A stretch of DNA of 64,000 bases. Origin: UBA5109 sp963975155. Its GTDB lineage: Bacteria; Pseudomonadota; Gammaproteobacteria; Pseudomonadales; Pseudohongiellaceae. This document shows positions 8,918-17,383 of the stretch, piece by piece (the stretch's first letter is position 1; each line of letters starts with the position of its first letter). Made by a program: the position numbers and the translations under genes. The notes below the pieces were generated by a model, which saw only the letters and a program-made list of their open reading frames with translations, was not told the DNA's origin and made no database searches. Location: positions 296,190-360,189 of the forward strand of contig CAXBFG010000003.1 in the NCBI GenBank assembly GCA_963975155.1, written 5' to 3'.

Positions 8918-9730
8918 GTGGAGAATTCAGTGGTAAAACCAACAATTTTAAAAAAGATTTTACAGCGCAAGCATGAAGAAGTTGCCGAGCGTCAATTACT
9001 TCGTTCAGTTAAAGAACTTGAAAGTGCAATCGCAGAACAGGATGCACCACGCGGCTTTTCCCAGGCCCTTGCGCAACAGATAAAACGCAAACGACCTGCC
9101 GTTATTGCAGAAATCAAAAAAGCCTCACCCAGCAAGGGCCTGTTAAGGGAAGATTTTTATCCTGAAAAAATAGCCCGGAGTTATGCCGAGAATGGTGCGA
9201 CCTGTCTGTCTGTGCTTACCGATATTGATTTTTTCCAGGGTCATGATGATTATTTACAGGAAGCCAGAGCGGCGTGCTCGCTGCCTGTTATTCGTAAGGA
9301 TTTTGTTATAGACCCTTACCAGATCATAGAATCACGAGCCCTCGGTGCCGACTGCATCCTGCTGATAGTCGCTGCCATGGATGCGGCTCAGCTTTATGAA
9401 CTGGCCACCTGTGCTAGTGAATATGATCTTGATTATCTGATTGAAGTTCACAATCAGGAAGAGTTGGAACGGGCACTAAAACTTGAGCCTGAGCTAATTG
9501 GTATTAATAACCGCGATCTGCATAGTTTTAGTACCAGGCTGGATACAACATTCAATTTACTCGATGAAATCCCGGAAGGAACCTCAGTCATCACCGAAAG
9601 CGGCATTATGGCGCGTCAGGATGTGGACGAAATGAAGCAGCATGGCGTCTATGGTTTCCTGGTTGGAGAAACCTTTATGCGTGCTCCTGACCCGGGACTC
9701 AAACTAAAGGAATTATTCTTTTATGGTTAA
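8918..9730 (+). CDS. trpC: indole-3-glycerol phosphate synthase
   Basis: TrpC closes the indole ring by converting carboxyphenylamino-deoxyribulose-5-phosphate to indole-3-glycerol phosphate. The 270-aa protein is monofunctional (no TrpF domain). Conserved pieces are VIAEIKKASPSKGLLR with the catalytic lysine, LSVLTDIDFFQGH, VIRKDFVIDPYQI, LIEVHNQEELERAL, LIGINNRDL and ITESGI. The start is GTG with GAGGT 5 nt upstream. The next gene, dgkA, overlaps its 3' end by 8 bp. TrpC normally follows trpD; here it follows trpG directly. Confidence 0.96.
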   Translation: MENSVVKPTILKKILQRKHEEVAERQLLRSVKELESAIAEQDAPRGFSQALAQQIKRKRPAVIAEIKKASPSKGLLREDFYPEKIARSYAENGATCLSVLTDIDFFQGHDDYLQEARAACSLPVIRKDFVIDPYQIIESRALGADCILLIVAAMDAAQLYELATCASEYDLDYLIEVHNQEELERALKLEPELIGINNRDLHSFSTRLDTTFNLLDEIPEGTSVITESGIMARQDVDEMKQHGVYGFLVGETFMRAPDPGLKLKELFFYG

Positions 9731-10085
9731 ACCAGGCGAAACAGGCATTAAACGCATCATCTCTGCCTTTGGTTATTCCATGCAGGGCCTGAAGTCATGC
9801 TGGAAAATGGAAGCGGCGTTTCGGCAGGAAGTCATGGCGAGTATTGTTTTGATTCCACTGGGTCTTTACCTGGGCGATGGAGGTGTAGAAAAAGCCTTGC
9901 TGGTTGGGACCTGTTTTATAGTGATGATCATTGAAATACTAAATTCCGGCATTGAAGCCGTTGTTGACAGGGTCGGGCAGGAGCATCATGAGCTTTCAGG
10001 CATTGCCAAGGATCTGGGTTCTTCAGCCGTCATGCTGAGCCTGCTGATGTTTTCATTGACCTGGATTCTTGTTCTGCTTTTCTGA
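9723..10085 (+). CDS. dgkA: diacylglycerol kinase (prokaryotic DgkA type)
   Basis: DgkA phosphorylates diacylglycerol in the inner membrane, recycling the diacylglycerol left over from periplasmic glucan or lipid A modification. The 120-aa protein matches the small trimeric bacterial enzyme: an amphipathic N-terminus (SMQGLKSCWKMEAAFRQE), three transmembrane helices, and the hallmark EILNSGIEAVVDR with the catalytic Glu, followed by the conserved KDLGSSAVML. The start overlaps the trpC end by 8 bp, so it is expressed from that transcript. Confidence 0.95.
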   Translation: MVKPGETGIKRIISAFGYSMQGLKSCWKMEAAFRQEVMASIVLIPLGLYLGDGGVEKALLVGTCFIVMIIEILNSGIEAVVDRVGQEHHELSGIAKDLGSSAVMLSLLMFSLTWILVLLF

Positions 10086-10146
10086 AATCCAGTCTGCTTA
10101 GTGCATTTTTCACGCATTCTCCTGCACATCATTCCAAAACCCTTCT

Positions 10147-10174
10147 AATTAAGTCTTTTATAAAAGACTTAATT
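10147..10174. promoter_or_regulatory. perfect 28-bp AT-rich palindrome
   Basis: The sequence is exactly self-complementary about its centre (arm AATTAAGTCTTTTA). It sits 62 bp after dgkA and 77 bp before the next gene. It could act as a two-way transcription terminator or a dimeric repressor operator. No T-run follows on either strand, which weakens the terminator reading. Confidence 0.55.
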
Positions 10175-10250
10175 ATTACACTTCGGTAAACTTTCAAGGG
10201 CTTTCACACAGCTCAAGCAATGAAATATTAGCTACTAAAAGCATTCAGAA

Positions 10251-10610
10251 ATGATCATAGTCACAGTAATATTTATAGTCTTATTTGCATTTACTCCCTG
10301 TGTTCTAAAAAAGTATGCAGACTTAAATATCTCGATTCTTCAATCTGCACTAATTTCTATAAGTGGAATTTTGACCTTTATTACTGCCGGTATTTTAATG
10401 GGCGAGCCTGTCCCTCCTTTCCCGGAGTGGGGCGTGTTAACTCCATATTGGGCAATTTCTCTTTTTGCCTATATTATCTTCACAGCCACTATTTACTTAG
10501 CAGTGAGATGGAAGCATTTTCTCAAATACTGCTGGCTGGTATTCGGGTATCCTGTTTTATTTAGCGCAATCATGTTCTTAACAGAGTTTATTTATTTGGC
10601 TAGCATCTAA
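10251..10610 (+). CDS. small four-helix membrane protein of unknown function
   Basis: I do not recognise this 119-aa product. It has four hydrophobic stretches likely to span the membrane: residues 2-14, about 29-50, 68-85 and 93-115, with short polar loops (KKYADLN, VRWKHF). There is no signal peptide cleavage site, no catalytic motif and no charged residue cluster within the helices. The coding region is more AT-rich than the trp genes upstream and looks like an insertion between dgkA and the persulfide dioxygenase. It starts with ATG without a strong ribosome site. Confidence 0.6.
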   Translation: MIIVTVIFIVLFAFTPCVLKKYADLNISILQSALISISGILTFITAGILMGEPVPPFPEWGVLTPYWAISLFAYIIFTATIYLAVRWKHFLKYCWLVFGYPVLFSAIMFLTEFIYLASI

Positions 10611-10688
10611 CAGGGAGTTTAATAACATGGACCACTAGCGTGCAGTTTTGTATTAACAAAAGTGTTAACAGCAAGAGGAAATTGAGTT

Positions 10689-11141
10689 TTGCAAATTAGA
10701 AAATATGAAAACGCCGACTTGGCTGCAGTGCTCTCTTCATGGGAAGCAGCGACCCGGCTAGCTCATCCGTTTATGCGCGATGAATTTATCGCTCAGGAGC
10801 GTATAAACGTAGCAGATGTATATATACCTAACACCGACACCTGGGTCATGGAGATCGATGGAAAGGTTGAAGGTTTTATTGCCTTGATGGGAAATGAAGT
10901 AGGTGCAATATTTTTACAGCCTGAGTTTCATGGCTTAGGTGCGGGTAAAGCTTTGATGGATAAAGCACAGGAATTGCATGGAGACCTTGAGCTTGAGGTA
11001 TTCAAGGAAAACGCGTTGGGGCGTCAATTTTACTCACGCTATGGGTTTGAGCAGATGCAAGAGAAATTTCATGAGCCTACCGGCCAGCAAGTACTGCGTC
11101 TTAAATTTACAGCGGACAAGGGGGCAAACAGGGCGCTCTAA
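10689..11141 (+). CDS. GNAT-family N-acetyltransferase (YjaB-like)
   Basis: This 150-aa protein has the GNAT acetyl-CoA fold. Strand-helix beginnings MQIRKYENADLAAVLSSWE, the acetyl-CoA loop HGLGAGKALMDKA (the Q/RxxGxG/A equivalent) and a C-terminal ENALGRQFYSRYGFE are typical. The pattern resembles E. coli YjaB. The substrate (small molecule or protein lysine) is not predictable. The start is TTG, supported by AGAGGAA 8 nt upstream; no ATG gives the conserved N-terminus. Confidence 0.8.
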   Translation: MQIRKYENADLAAVLSSWEAATRLAHPFMRDEFIAQERINVADVYIPNTDTWVMEIDGKVEGFIALMGNEVGAIFLQPEFHGLGAGKALMDKAQELHGDLELEVFKENALGRQFYSRYGFEQMQEKFHEPTGQQVLRLKFTADKGANRAL

Positions 11142-11198
11142 ATAGCATCTTTGATTGCTGCCTTATGCGCAAATAAAGCGAGGAGGAGAAAAAATTTC

Positions 11199-11690
11199 AT
11201 GAACGAATTAATTCCGGCCATTATAGTTGCTTCCATTTTAGGTGCAGGATTAATAAGCGGGCTGCTTTTTGCATTCTCCAATTTTATCATGCGAGCGCTG
11301 GCTGAGCTTCCGTCTGATAAAGGCATGTTTGCTATGCAGAGAATCAATGAAAAGATAATTAATCCGATATTTATGCTGTTCTTTCTGGGAACCCCGGTTT
11401 TATGCGCATTAATAATCATTAGCACGCTGCAAAATATCAATGCAACAGGATCCTGGTATCTGCTAATTGGTGCTATCGCTTACATCATTGGACCTTTCGG
11501 AATTACCATGCTGTTCAATGTTCCATTAAACAACATGCTGGCCAGTGCAGATGTGTCCTCGGCAAAGGAAATTTGGCCTAGGTATCAAAAACGCTGGCAA
11601 TGGTGGAACCACATGCGAACCTACATAGGTGTGGCAGCGATTATATTTTTGGCAGTGGGGCTCGGCAACATTCAGCCCTACCAGCCCTAA
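11199..11690 (+). CDS. DUF1772 (anthrone oxygenase-like) membrane protein
   Basis: The 163-aa product has four transmembrane segments and the DUF1772 signature: GITMLFNVPLNNMLA followed by a WPRYQKRWQWWNHMRT block. The superfamily includes the fungal anthrone oxygenases, but bacterial members are uncharacterised, so no reaction is assigned. I place the start at ATG 11199 and not the TTG at 11151 because a strong AGGAGGAG lies at 11181-11188, 10 nt upstream. The gene is 57 bp after the GNAT gene. Confidence 0.8.
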   Translation: MNELIPAIIVASILGAGLISGLLFAFSNFIMRALAELPSDKGMFAMQRINEKIINPIFMLFFLGTPVLCALIIISTLQNINATGSWYLLIGAIAYIIGPFGITMLFNVPLNNMLASADVSSAKEIWPRYQKRWQWWNHMRTYIGVAAIIFLAVGLGNIQPYQP

Positions 11691-11799
11691 TAGATAATAC
11701 CGATGGCTTATATCCAAAATAACAATTGGCTATATCCTGCACTATTTATTACTGTCTATGTGGCAGGTATCTGTCAGTTAGATGAACTAAGGAGTAGTT

Positions 11800-12549
11800 A
11801 TGATATTCAAGCAACTTTATGAGGATTTGAGCAGTACCTATACCTATCTGCTCGCCTGCGAGGAAACCGGCCAGGCAGTGCTTATTGATCCCGTCTATCC
11901 GACAGTCGAACGTGATCTTCATATCCTTGATGCACTGGGGCTGAAACTGGTCTATTCCATCGACACCCACATTCATGCTGATCACATCACATCAGCTCGC
12001 CGGCTGAAGGAACTGACTGGCAGCCAGATTATTTATCCTGTGACCTCACAGTGTGACTGTCCGGATCTACGAGCTGAAGAAGGCAAGGCTATCAAAATCG
12101 GCAGCGTGACAATTGACCCCCTTTATACGCCGGGACATACCGATGATCATTATGCCTATAAAATTGGCAACAAGGTGTTGACTGGTGATGCTTTGCTAAT
12201 TGATGGTTGCGGGCGCACCGATTTTCAGAATGGCAGTGCCGAAGATCTCTACAAAACGGTGCGGGAAAAGCTGTTTGCTCTACCTGATGACACGCTGGTT
12301 TATCCGGCGCACGATTATAATCACCGGCATGTTTCCTCTATAGCCCAGGAAAAGGAACGTAACCCGCGCTTGGGTGGTGATACCACTATTGAAGAATTCA
12401 AGGAGATCATGGCAAATCTGAATCTTGCCTATCCCAAATTCATCGACCATGCTGTCCCGGGAAATAAACTTTGCGGTGTTTGCCCGGAAGATTTACCGGA
12501 GAAATATGGTGTGTATTGTCAGGAAATGAGTGAAAGCCCGCAGGGCTAG
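11800..12549 (+). CDS. persulfide dioxygenase-like MBL-fold hydrolase (ETHE1 family)
   Basis: ETHE1-type enzymes use mononuclear iron and O2 to oxidise glutathione persulfide to sulfite, removing sulfide-derived sulfane sulfur. The 249-aa protein has the metallo-beta-lactamase motif THIHADH (His57, His59, Asp61, His62), PGHTDDH, the ETHE1 hallmark GCGRTDFQ after GDALLID, and YPAHDYNH near the C-terminus. No rhodanese domain is fused. Its C-terminus carries CGVCPEDLP with a CxxC pair, and glyoxalase II is a less likely alternative. RBS-like AAGGAG lies 8 nt before the ATG. It converges on crp. Confidence 0.87.
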   Translation: MIFKQLYEDLSSTYTYLLACEETGQAVLIDPVYPTVERDLHILDALGLKLVYSIDTHIHADHITSARRLKELTGSQIIYPVTSQCDCPDLRAEEGKAIKIGSVTIDPLYTPGHTDDHYAYKIGNKVLTGDALLIDGCGRTDFQNGSAEDLYKTVREKLFALPDDTLVYPAHDYNHRHVSSIAQEKERNPRLGGDTTIEEFKEIMANLNLAYPKFIDHAVPGNKLCGVCPEDLPEKYGVYCQEMSESPQG

Positions 12550-12626
12550 ACCAGGCACTTAGAAAAAAATATTTACTGAGTTGAACAGTATCCCGGCCTG
12601 ACTTTCTTGAAGCTGGCGTATAAGTA

Positions 12627-13262
12627 TTAGCGGGTGCCGAAGACCACTATGGTCTTGCCGTGGACTTCAATCAGTCCCTGCATTTCCAGGTCTTTTAATA
12701 CCCGGCCTGCCATTTCCCGTGAACAGTTCACTATCCTGCCCAGTTCCTGGCGGGTGATTTTAATCTGCATACCATCAGGATGCGTCATGGCGTCAGGTTC
12801 CTTACTGAGGGCGAGTAACTGGCTGGCTATGCGACCGGTAACGTCGAGGAAAGACAAGTCGGCAACACGCTGTGTGGTATTACGCAGCCGGTGTGCCATT
12901 TGCTCACCAATAGTGTACAGAATTTCAGGATGAGAACGGGTATAGGCACTAAAATTTGAGTAGGAAATTTCTGCAATTTCGGCTTCTGTACGGGTTCGAA
13001 CGCAGGCGCTACGAGATTCACCTATTTCAAACAAACCCATTTCACCAAAAAAATCACCAGGGTTCAGATAGGTAATGATGGCTTCCTTGCCTTCTTCGTC
13101 TTCAAGGATGACAGAAACCGAACCACTGATGATGTAGTACAGGGTCTCTGATTTATCACCCTCATGGATGATCGCCGTTTTGTTTGGATACTTACGCCGA
13201 TGAGAATGACTTAAAAAGTTTTCCAGATCATTGATATGTGGAGTGATTGCCATCAATGCCAT
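12627..13262 (-). CDS. crp: cAMP receptor protein (Crp/Vfr)
   Basis: Crp binds cAMP and DNA as a dimer and controls catabolic and virulence genes. The 211-aa protein shows the cAMP pocket FFGEMGLFEIGESRSACVRT (Glu, Arg and Ser contacts), the dimer helix, and the C-terminal helix-turn-helix ITRQELGRIVNCSREMAGR, ending with HGKTIVVFGTR as in E. coli Crp and Pseudomonas Vfr. In the recognition helix CSREMAGR replaces the usual CSRETVGR, a small change at a DNA-contact helix. The start is ATG with AAGGGG 7 nt upstream. Divergence from an OsmC gene is the classic crp-yhfA arrangement. Confidence 0.95.
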   Translation of the reverse strand: MALMAITPHINDLENFLSHSHRRKYPNKTAIIHEGDKSETLYYIISGSVSVILEDEEGKEAIITYLNPGDFFGEMGLFEIGESRSACVRTRTEAEIAEISYSNFSAYTRSHPEILYTIGEQMAHRLRNTTQRVADLSFLDVTGRIASQLLALSKEPDAMTHPDGMQIKITRQELGRIVNCSREMAGRVLKDLEMQGLIEVHGKTIVVFGTR

Positions 13263-13440
13263 GAAATAACCCCTTACAGCTGCTAATTATTATTAAGGCT
13301 CTTGTATACCATAAAACATTGTACTGATCTATTGTTAAGCTGTATTTAACCTTTCTGTTACATCGCCTTAATTTGATTCAAGATTCTGCAAAGGGGCTAT
13401 GCAATAATAGAAGCCTTGTTCGGTTTCAGGTTAAAACAAA

Positions 13441-13860
13441 ATGAAAGCAAAAATAAGCTGGCTGGAAGATGCCAGGATGGAAGGCGAATCAGGTAGCGGG
13501 CACCGGGTCATAATAGACGGCCCTGAATCCATAGGTGGGCGTAACCAGGGTATGCGACCGCTGGAGCTGATGCTGATGAGTGTGGGAGCCTGCTCGACGG
13601 TAGATGTTATCAGCATCCTCAAGAAAGCCCGCCAGGATGTCACGGATTGTACTGTAGAAGTTGAAGGACAACGTGTGGATGCTGTGCCGGCGCTGTTCGA
13701 AAAAATCCATTTAAGCTTTAAGGTCAGTGGTAATAATCTGGATGAAAATAAAGTCATTCGAGCGGTAGAATTGTCGGCAGAGAAATACTGTTCGGCCTCA
13801 ATCATGCTCAGTAATGCGGGGGTTGTACTGACACACAGTGTGGAACTTATTCCGCTTTAG
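13441..13860 (+). CDS. OsmC-family protein (YhfA-like)
   Basis: OsmC/Ohr-fold proteins are dimeric thiol peroxidases or relatives. This 139-aa protein is of the YhfA type that faces crp in many gammaproteobacteria. It has a substrate-pocket Cys in SVGACSTVDVISIL and a second Cys in AEKYCSASIML, the two conserved OsmC cysteine positions. Its activity is unproven for the YhfA subgroup. It begins ATG immediately at the end of the crp divergent region. Confidence 0.88.
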   Translation: MKAKISWLEDARMEGESGSGHRVIIDGPESIGGRNQGMRPLELMLMSVGACSTVDVISILKKARQDVTDCTVEVEGQRVDAVPALFEKIHLSFKVSGNNLDENKVIRAVELSAEKYCSASIMLSNAGVVLTHSVELIPL

Positions 13861-13866
13861 ATTACA

Positions 13867-13922
13867 GTAAGTCTTACCGGGCTTTAGTAAGCTTGCATTG
13901 TTTCAATTAGAGTAAGTCTTAT
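13867..13922. promoter_or_regulatory. paired GTAAGTCTTA(C/T) sites upstream of the SYLF lipoprotein
   Basis: GTAAG-T-CTTAC at 13867-13877 is an exact inverted repeat about a central base. A near copy, GTAAGTCTTAT, lies at 13912-13922, 45 bp later and 16 bp before the ATG at 13939. Two helically phased copies at this distance would suit a dimeric repressor, but no regulator is identified. Confidence 0.35.
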
Positions 13923-13938
13923 TTCATCGGGGGAAATT

Positions 13939-14499
13939 ATGAAACGCAATATAAATGTTATCAGTCTCTTGCTGTGCCTGGTGCTGACAGCTTGTACCAG
14001 TACCCGGGGAACCGTGGAAGAACGACGACAGGTCGTACAGGACATGAAAACGGATGTACTGACTGAACTTTACCGGGAAAAACCCGACGTCAGGACACAG
14101 ATTCCTGGTGCGGCCGGCTATGCTGTTTTCAGTAACGCAAATGTCAATCTGATCTTTGCCAGTGTGGGCGGCGGTTACGGAATTTTGCAGGATAACCGCT
14201 CCGGGCAGGAAACCTATATGAAAATGGGTGAGTTAGGTCTGGGCATTGGTGCGGGGATAAAGGATTTCCGTATCGTGATGGTCTTCCATACCGCAGATGC
14301 GCTCGAGCGCTTTCTGGAGAATGGTATTGCCGTTGGGGCTCAGGCAGATGCAGCGGCTGTGGCCGATGATCAGGGCGTGGCTTTCGGGGGTGAAGTGACA
14401 GTAGATAATATTACGATTTATCAGATGACCCGCTCCGGTCTGGCCTTGCAGGCAACAATCAAAGGCACTCGCTTCTGGGAAGATGATGAACTGAACTGA
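13939..14499 (+). CDS. SYLF/YSC84-domain lipoprotein
   Basis: The 186-aa product begins with a lipoprotein signal peptide: hydrophobic residues 8-18 and lipobox LTAC, with Cys19 the probable lipidated residue. The rest is a YSC84/SYLF-like domain (PGAAGYAVFSNANVN, GGGYGILQD, GLGIGAGIKDF, AVGAQADAAA), a family that binds phosphoinositide in eukaryotes and has no settled role in bacteria. It is probably anchored in the outer membrane facing the periplasm. It follows the OsmC gene by 78 bp containing the paired inverted repeats, so it may have its own promoter. Confidence 0.82.
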   Translation: MKRNINVISLLLCLVLTACTSTRGTVEERRQVVQDMKTDVLTELYREKPDVRTQIPGAAGYAVFSNANVNLIFASVGGGYGILQDNRSGQETYMKMGELGLGIGAGIKDFRIVMVFHTADALERFLENGIAVGAQADAAAVADDQGVAFGGEVTVDNITIYQMTRSGLALQATIKGTRFWEDDELN

Positions 14500-14517
14500 A
14501 GTTTTGGCTGTACTGAC

Positions 14518-15162
14518 TTAAAGTCTGTAGGCCGTTTTTTTCATGACTTGCGACATCAGGGTCATGACTTTTTTAACCGGCAGGGGCAGTTCACTTGCTC
14601 CGGCACTTTCTGCCATCGTGGCGTGCTGTGCCTCATCGATTAACATCTTTTCCAGTATGGCTTTGCTTTTTGCATCCTGCTCCGGCAGTTCTTGCAGGTG
14701 CTCATTAATATGCTCACATACCTGATGTTCGGTTTCTGCAACAAAGCCCAGACTCCATTTGTCGCCCGCCAGGCCGGCGGCTGCGCCCAGTCCATAAGAC
14801 ATGGCATACCAGAGAGGATTTAAAAAACTCGGTGAACTGTTCAGTTCAGAAAGTCGATCTTCGCACCAGCTTAAGTGATCAATCTCCTCATTCGCCGCAG
14901 CCTGCATTTGATCTTTAAGCTCGGGCAATTTGGCGGTAAGTGCCTGTCCCTGATAGAGGGCCTGTGCGCAAACTTCACCCGTGTGATTAATACGCATTAA
15001 CCCGGCGCTGTGTTTCTGCTGGGCAGTTTCCAGCTCCTGTTCAGTTTTACCTTTCGCAGGACTTTCCCGTCTGGCTGTCACTGAGCCGGGTACCAGGGTC
15101 TTCAGCGCCTGGTCGAAGTGGCCGATTAAGTCATCCAAAAGTGAGTTTTGTGTATTAAGCAT
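14518..15162 (-). CDS. coq7: Coq7-type demethoxyubiquinone hydroxylase
   Basis: Coq7 is a di-iron membrane-associated monooxygenase that hydroxylates 3-demethoxyubiquinol in ubiquinone synthesis. The 214-aa protein has the two-fold repeated EX(n)EXXH iron ligands: NHTGEVCAQAL, NEEIDHLSWCE, AETEHQVCEHI and IDEAQHATMAE. The N-terminal ~50 residues are a variable extension. Its start lies inside the purD end (8-bp overlap). Presence of Coq7 and not UbiF agrees with a Pseudomonas-type ubiquinone pathway. Confidence 0.95.
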   Translation of the reverse strand: MLNTQNSLLDDLIGHFDQALKTLVPGSVTARRESPAKGKTEQELETAQQKHSAGLMRINHTGEVCAQALYQGQALTAKLPELKDQMQAAANEEIDHLSWCEDRLSELNSSPSFLNPLWYAMSYGLGAAAGLAGDKWSLGFVAETEHQVCEHINEHLQELPEQDAKSKAILEKMLIDEAQHATMAESAGASELPLPVKKVMTLMSQVMKKTAYRL

Positions 15163-16456
15163 TTTTGTCTTCCAGTTGTTCTCTGGCTATAGCCCGGTAT
15201 GCAATATCTGTCCGGTAGTATACATCTTCCCAGCTAATCTGTTCGACCAGTGCGTAAGCGGCCGCCTGTGCTGCAGTGACGGAGTCTCCCAAGGCCGTGG
15301 CACAGAGTACCCGGCCACCATTGGTGACAATTTTACCGGTTTTTTCGGTCGTGCCGGCATGGAATATTTTCTTGTCTGCGTTCTGTTCAGTATCCAGTCC
15401 TTTAATCTCCAGGCCTTTTCGATAGGCAGCGGGATAACCACCCGCGGCCAGTACAACACCCACAGCCGGACGCGGGTCAAAAGCAATCGCTGTTTTATCG
15501 AGTTCCTGCTTTAGTGCAGCCTGACAAAGCTCGATCAAATCACTTTGCAAACGCATCATTACCGGCTGGGCTTCCGGGTCGCCGAAACGGCAATTGAATT
15601 CGACCACCTTGGGCTGGCCTTCGGCATCTATCATTAGCCCGGCATAGAGAAAGCCTACATAGGTATTACCTTCTGCGGCCATACCCTTTACGGTGGGCAT
15701 AATAACTTCCTGCATAATACGGGCATGAATTTCCGGGGTGACTACCGGAGCCGGGGAGTAAGCGCCCATGCCACCGGTATTGGGACCAAGGTCACCATTG
15801 TCGCGGGCTTTGTGATCCTGGGATGATGCAAAAGGCAGGGCTGTACGACCATCAACAAGGGCTATAAAACTGGCTTCTTCACCCTGCATAAATTCTTCAA
15901 TCACCACGCGGTGACCGGCTTCGCCGAAGCTGTTACCGGAAAGCATATCTTCAACAGTTTTTACTGCCTCCTCTAGGCTTTGGGCAATAATGACTCCCTT
16001 GCCGGCAGCCAGTCCGTCTGCCTTGATGACTATAGGCATGCTTTGATTTTTCAGATAGCTAATGGCCTGCTGTGCATCGGTAAAGTTTTGATAGGCAGCC
16101 GTGGGAATATTATGGCGTTGTAAAAAATCTTTGCTGAAGGCTTTTGATCCTTCCAGTTGGGCAGCACCCTGAGTCGGGCCAAAGCAGGGCAGTCCCTGTT
16201 CGGTAAAATAATCGACTATGCCTGCGACCAGAGGGGCTTCTGGCCCGATGATCGTGAGTGTTATCGCGTTCTGTTTGGCAAAATCAGTTAGAGCAGCAAA
16301 GTCCATCGGGTTCAGTGCTACATTTTTAACTTTGTTTTCGGTAGCTGTGCCGGCATTGCCAGGCACCACATAAACTGTGTCTACCTGTGGAGATTGTGCG
16401 GACTTCCAGGCTAGTGCATGTTCTCTGCCGCCGCTGCCGATAATCATGATATTCAT
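15155..16456 (-). CDS. purD: phosphoribosylamine-glycine ligase (GARS)
   Basis: PurD joins phosphoribosylamine and glycine with ATP, step 2 of purine synthesis. The 433-aa protein begins MNIMIIGSGGREHALAWK (N-domain P-loop-like motif) and contains the ATP-grasp core (IVIKADGLAAGKGV), QDHKARDNGDLGPNTGG and the metal site VVEFNCRFGDPEAQ. The order purH-purD on the minus strand is conserved, but here 927 bp of tandem repeats separate them, so a single purHD transcript would carry all seven hairpins. Confidence 0.97.
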   Translation of the reverse strand: MNIMIIGSGGREHALAWKSAQSPQVDTVYVVPGNAGTATENKVKNVALNPMDFAALTDFAKQNAITLTIIGPEAPLVAGIVDYFTEQGLPCFGPTQGAAQLEGSKAFSKDFLQRHNIPTAAYQNFTDAQQAISYLKNQSMPIVIKADGLAAGKGVIIAQSLEEAVKTVEDMLSGNSFGEAGHRVVIEEFMQGEEASFIALVDGRTALPFASSQDHKARDNGDLGPNTGGMGAYSPAPVVTPEIHARIMQEVIMPTVKGMAAEGNTYVGFLYAGLMIDAEGQPKVVEFNCRFGDPEAQPVMMRLQSDLIELCQAALKQELDKTAIAFDPRPAVGVVLAAGGYPAAYRKGLEIKGLDTEQNADKKIFHAGTTEKTGKIVTNGGRVLCATALGDSVTAAQAAAYALVEQISWEDVYYRTDIAYRAIAREQLEDKNA

Positions 16457-16484
16457 AAACTTACTCTTTGTATTTTTTAATATT

Positions 16485-17340
16485 GGCAGGAGTGAATAGT
16501 GGTTAGCTCGCTGCGCTCCTCACTCACTATTTTCTCTCGCTATGACTTTTCTAGAATCGTCAAAATTTTACTTTATAAATGCAGCTTAAAACTGTTGTAT
16601 GAATTTCAGCTGCCTGGCAGGAGTGAATAGTGGTTCGCTCGCTGCGCTCCTCACTTACTATTTCCACCTGCTAATACTTTTCCAGGTTCATTCATTAACA
16701 ACCTTAGTATATGAATTCCAGTTTGTTGGCAGGAGTGAATAGTGGTTCGCTCGCTTACGCTCCTCACCCACTATTTCCTCCCGCTATGACTTTTCTAGAA
16801 TCGTCAAAATTTTACTTTATAAATACAGCTTAAAACTGTTGTATGAATTTCAGTTTGTTGGCAGGAGTGATTAGTGGTTCGCTCGCTTACGCTCCTCACT
16901 CACTATTAACGCCTGCTTAAAACTTTCCAGAAACTTCAAATTTTTACTTTATAAACACAACTTAACATCGTTGCGTGAATTTTAGCTGCCTGGCAGGAGT
17001 AAATAGTAGTTCGCTCGCTGCGCTCCTCACCCACTATTTCCTCCCGCTATGACTTTTCTAGAATCGTTAAAATTTAACTTTATAAACACAACTTAACATC
17101 GTTGCGTGAATTCCAGCTTGTTGGCAGGAGTAAATAGTGGTTTGCTCGCTTATGCTCCTCACTCACTATTTTCTCCCGCTATGACTTTTCTAGAATCGTC
17201 AAAATTTTCATTTATAAATACAGCTAAAAACTGTTGTATGAATTTCGGGTTGTTGGCAGGAGTAAATAGTGGTTCGCTCGCTTACACTCCTCACACACTA
17301 ATAACGCCTGCTTAAAACTTTCCAGAAACTTCAAACTTTT
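16485..17340. repeat. seven-unit ~131-bp tandem array of hairpin elements between purD and purH
   Basis: Units begin with GGCAGGAGT at 16485, 16616, 16728, 16860, 16992, 17123 and 17255, giving periods of 131, 112, 132, 132, 131 and 132 bp. Each unit opens with a hairpin: arm AATAGTGG pairs with CCACTATT (slight variants), around a 21-22-nt loop that starts TTCGCTCG and ends CGCTCCTCAC. The outer stem continues through mismatches: GCAGGAG pairs with CTCCCGC in some units and GCAGG with CCTGC in others. Between hairpins is an AT-rich linker in two versions, one with CTATGACTTTTCTAGAATCG and one with CTTAAAACTTTCCAGAAAC, both running into TTTATAAA. No long open frame of known type exists. It fills the purD-purH gap, which is normally short. 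Confidence 0.93.
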
Positions 17341-17383
17341 AATTTATTGAGACCTGCTAAAAATAAGTCAGGAATAACAAATC

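Noticed and set aside
17106..17315. 69-aa open frame in the repeat array
   Set aside because: It consists of repeat units read in one frame; the internal repetition comes from the DNA array and there is no ribosome site.
16485..17340. CRISPR array
   Set aside because: Units are ~131 bp with related linkers, not 28-37-bp repeats with unique spacers, and no cas gene is present.
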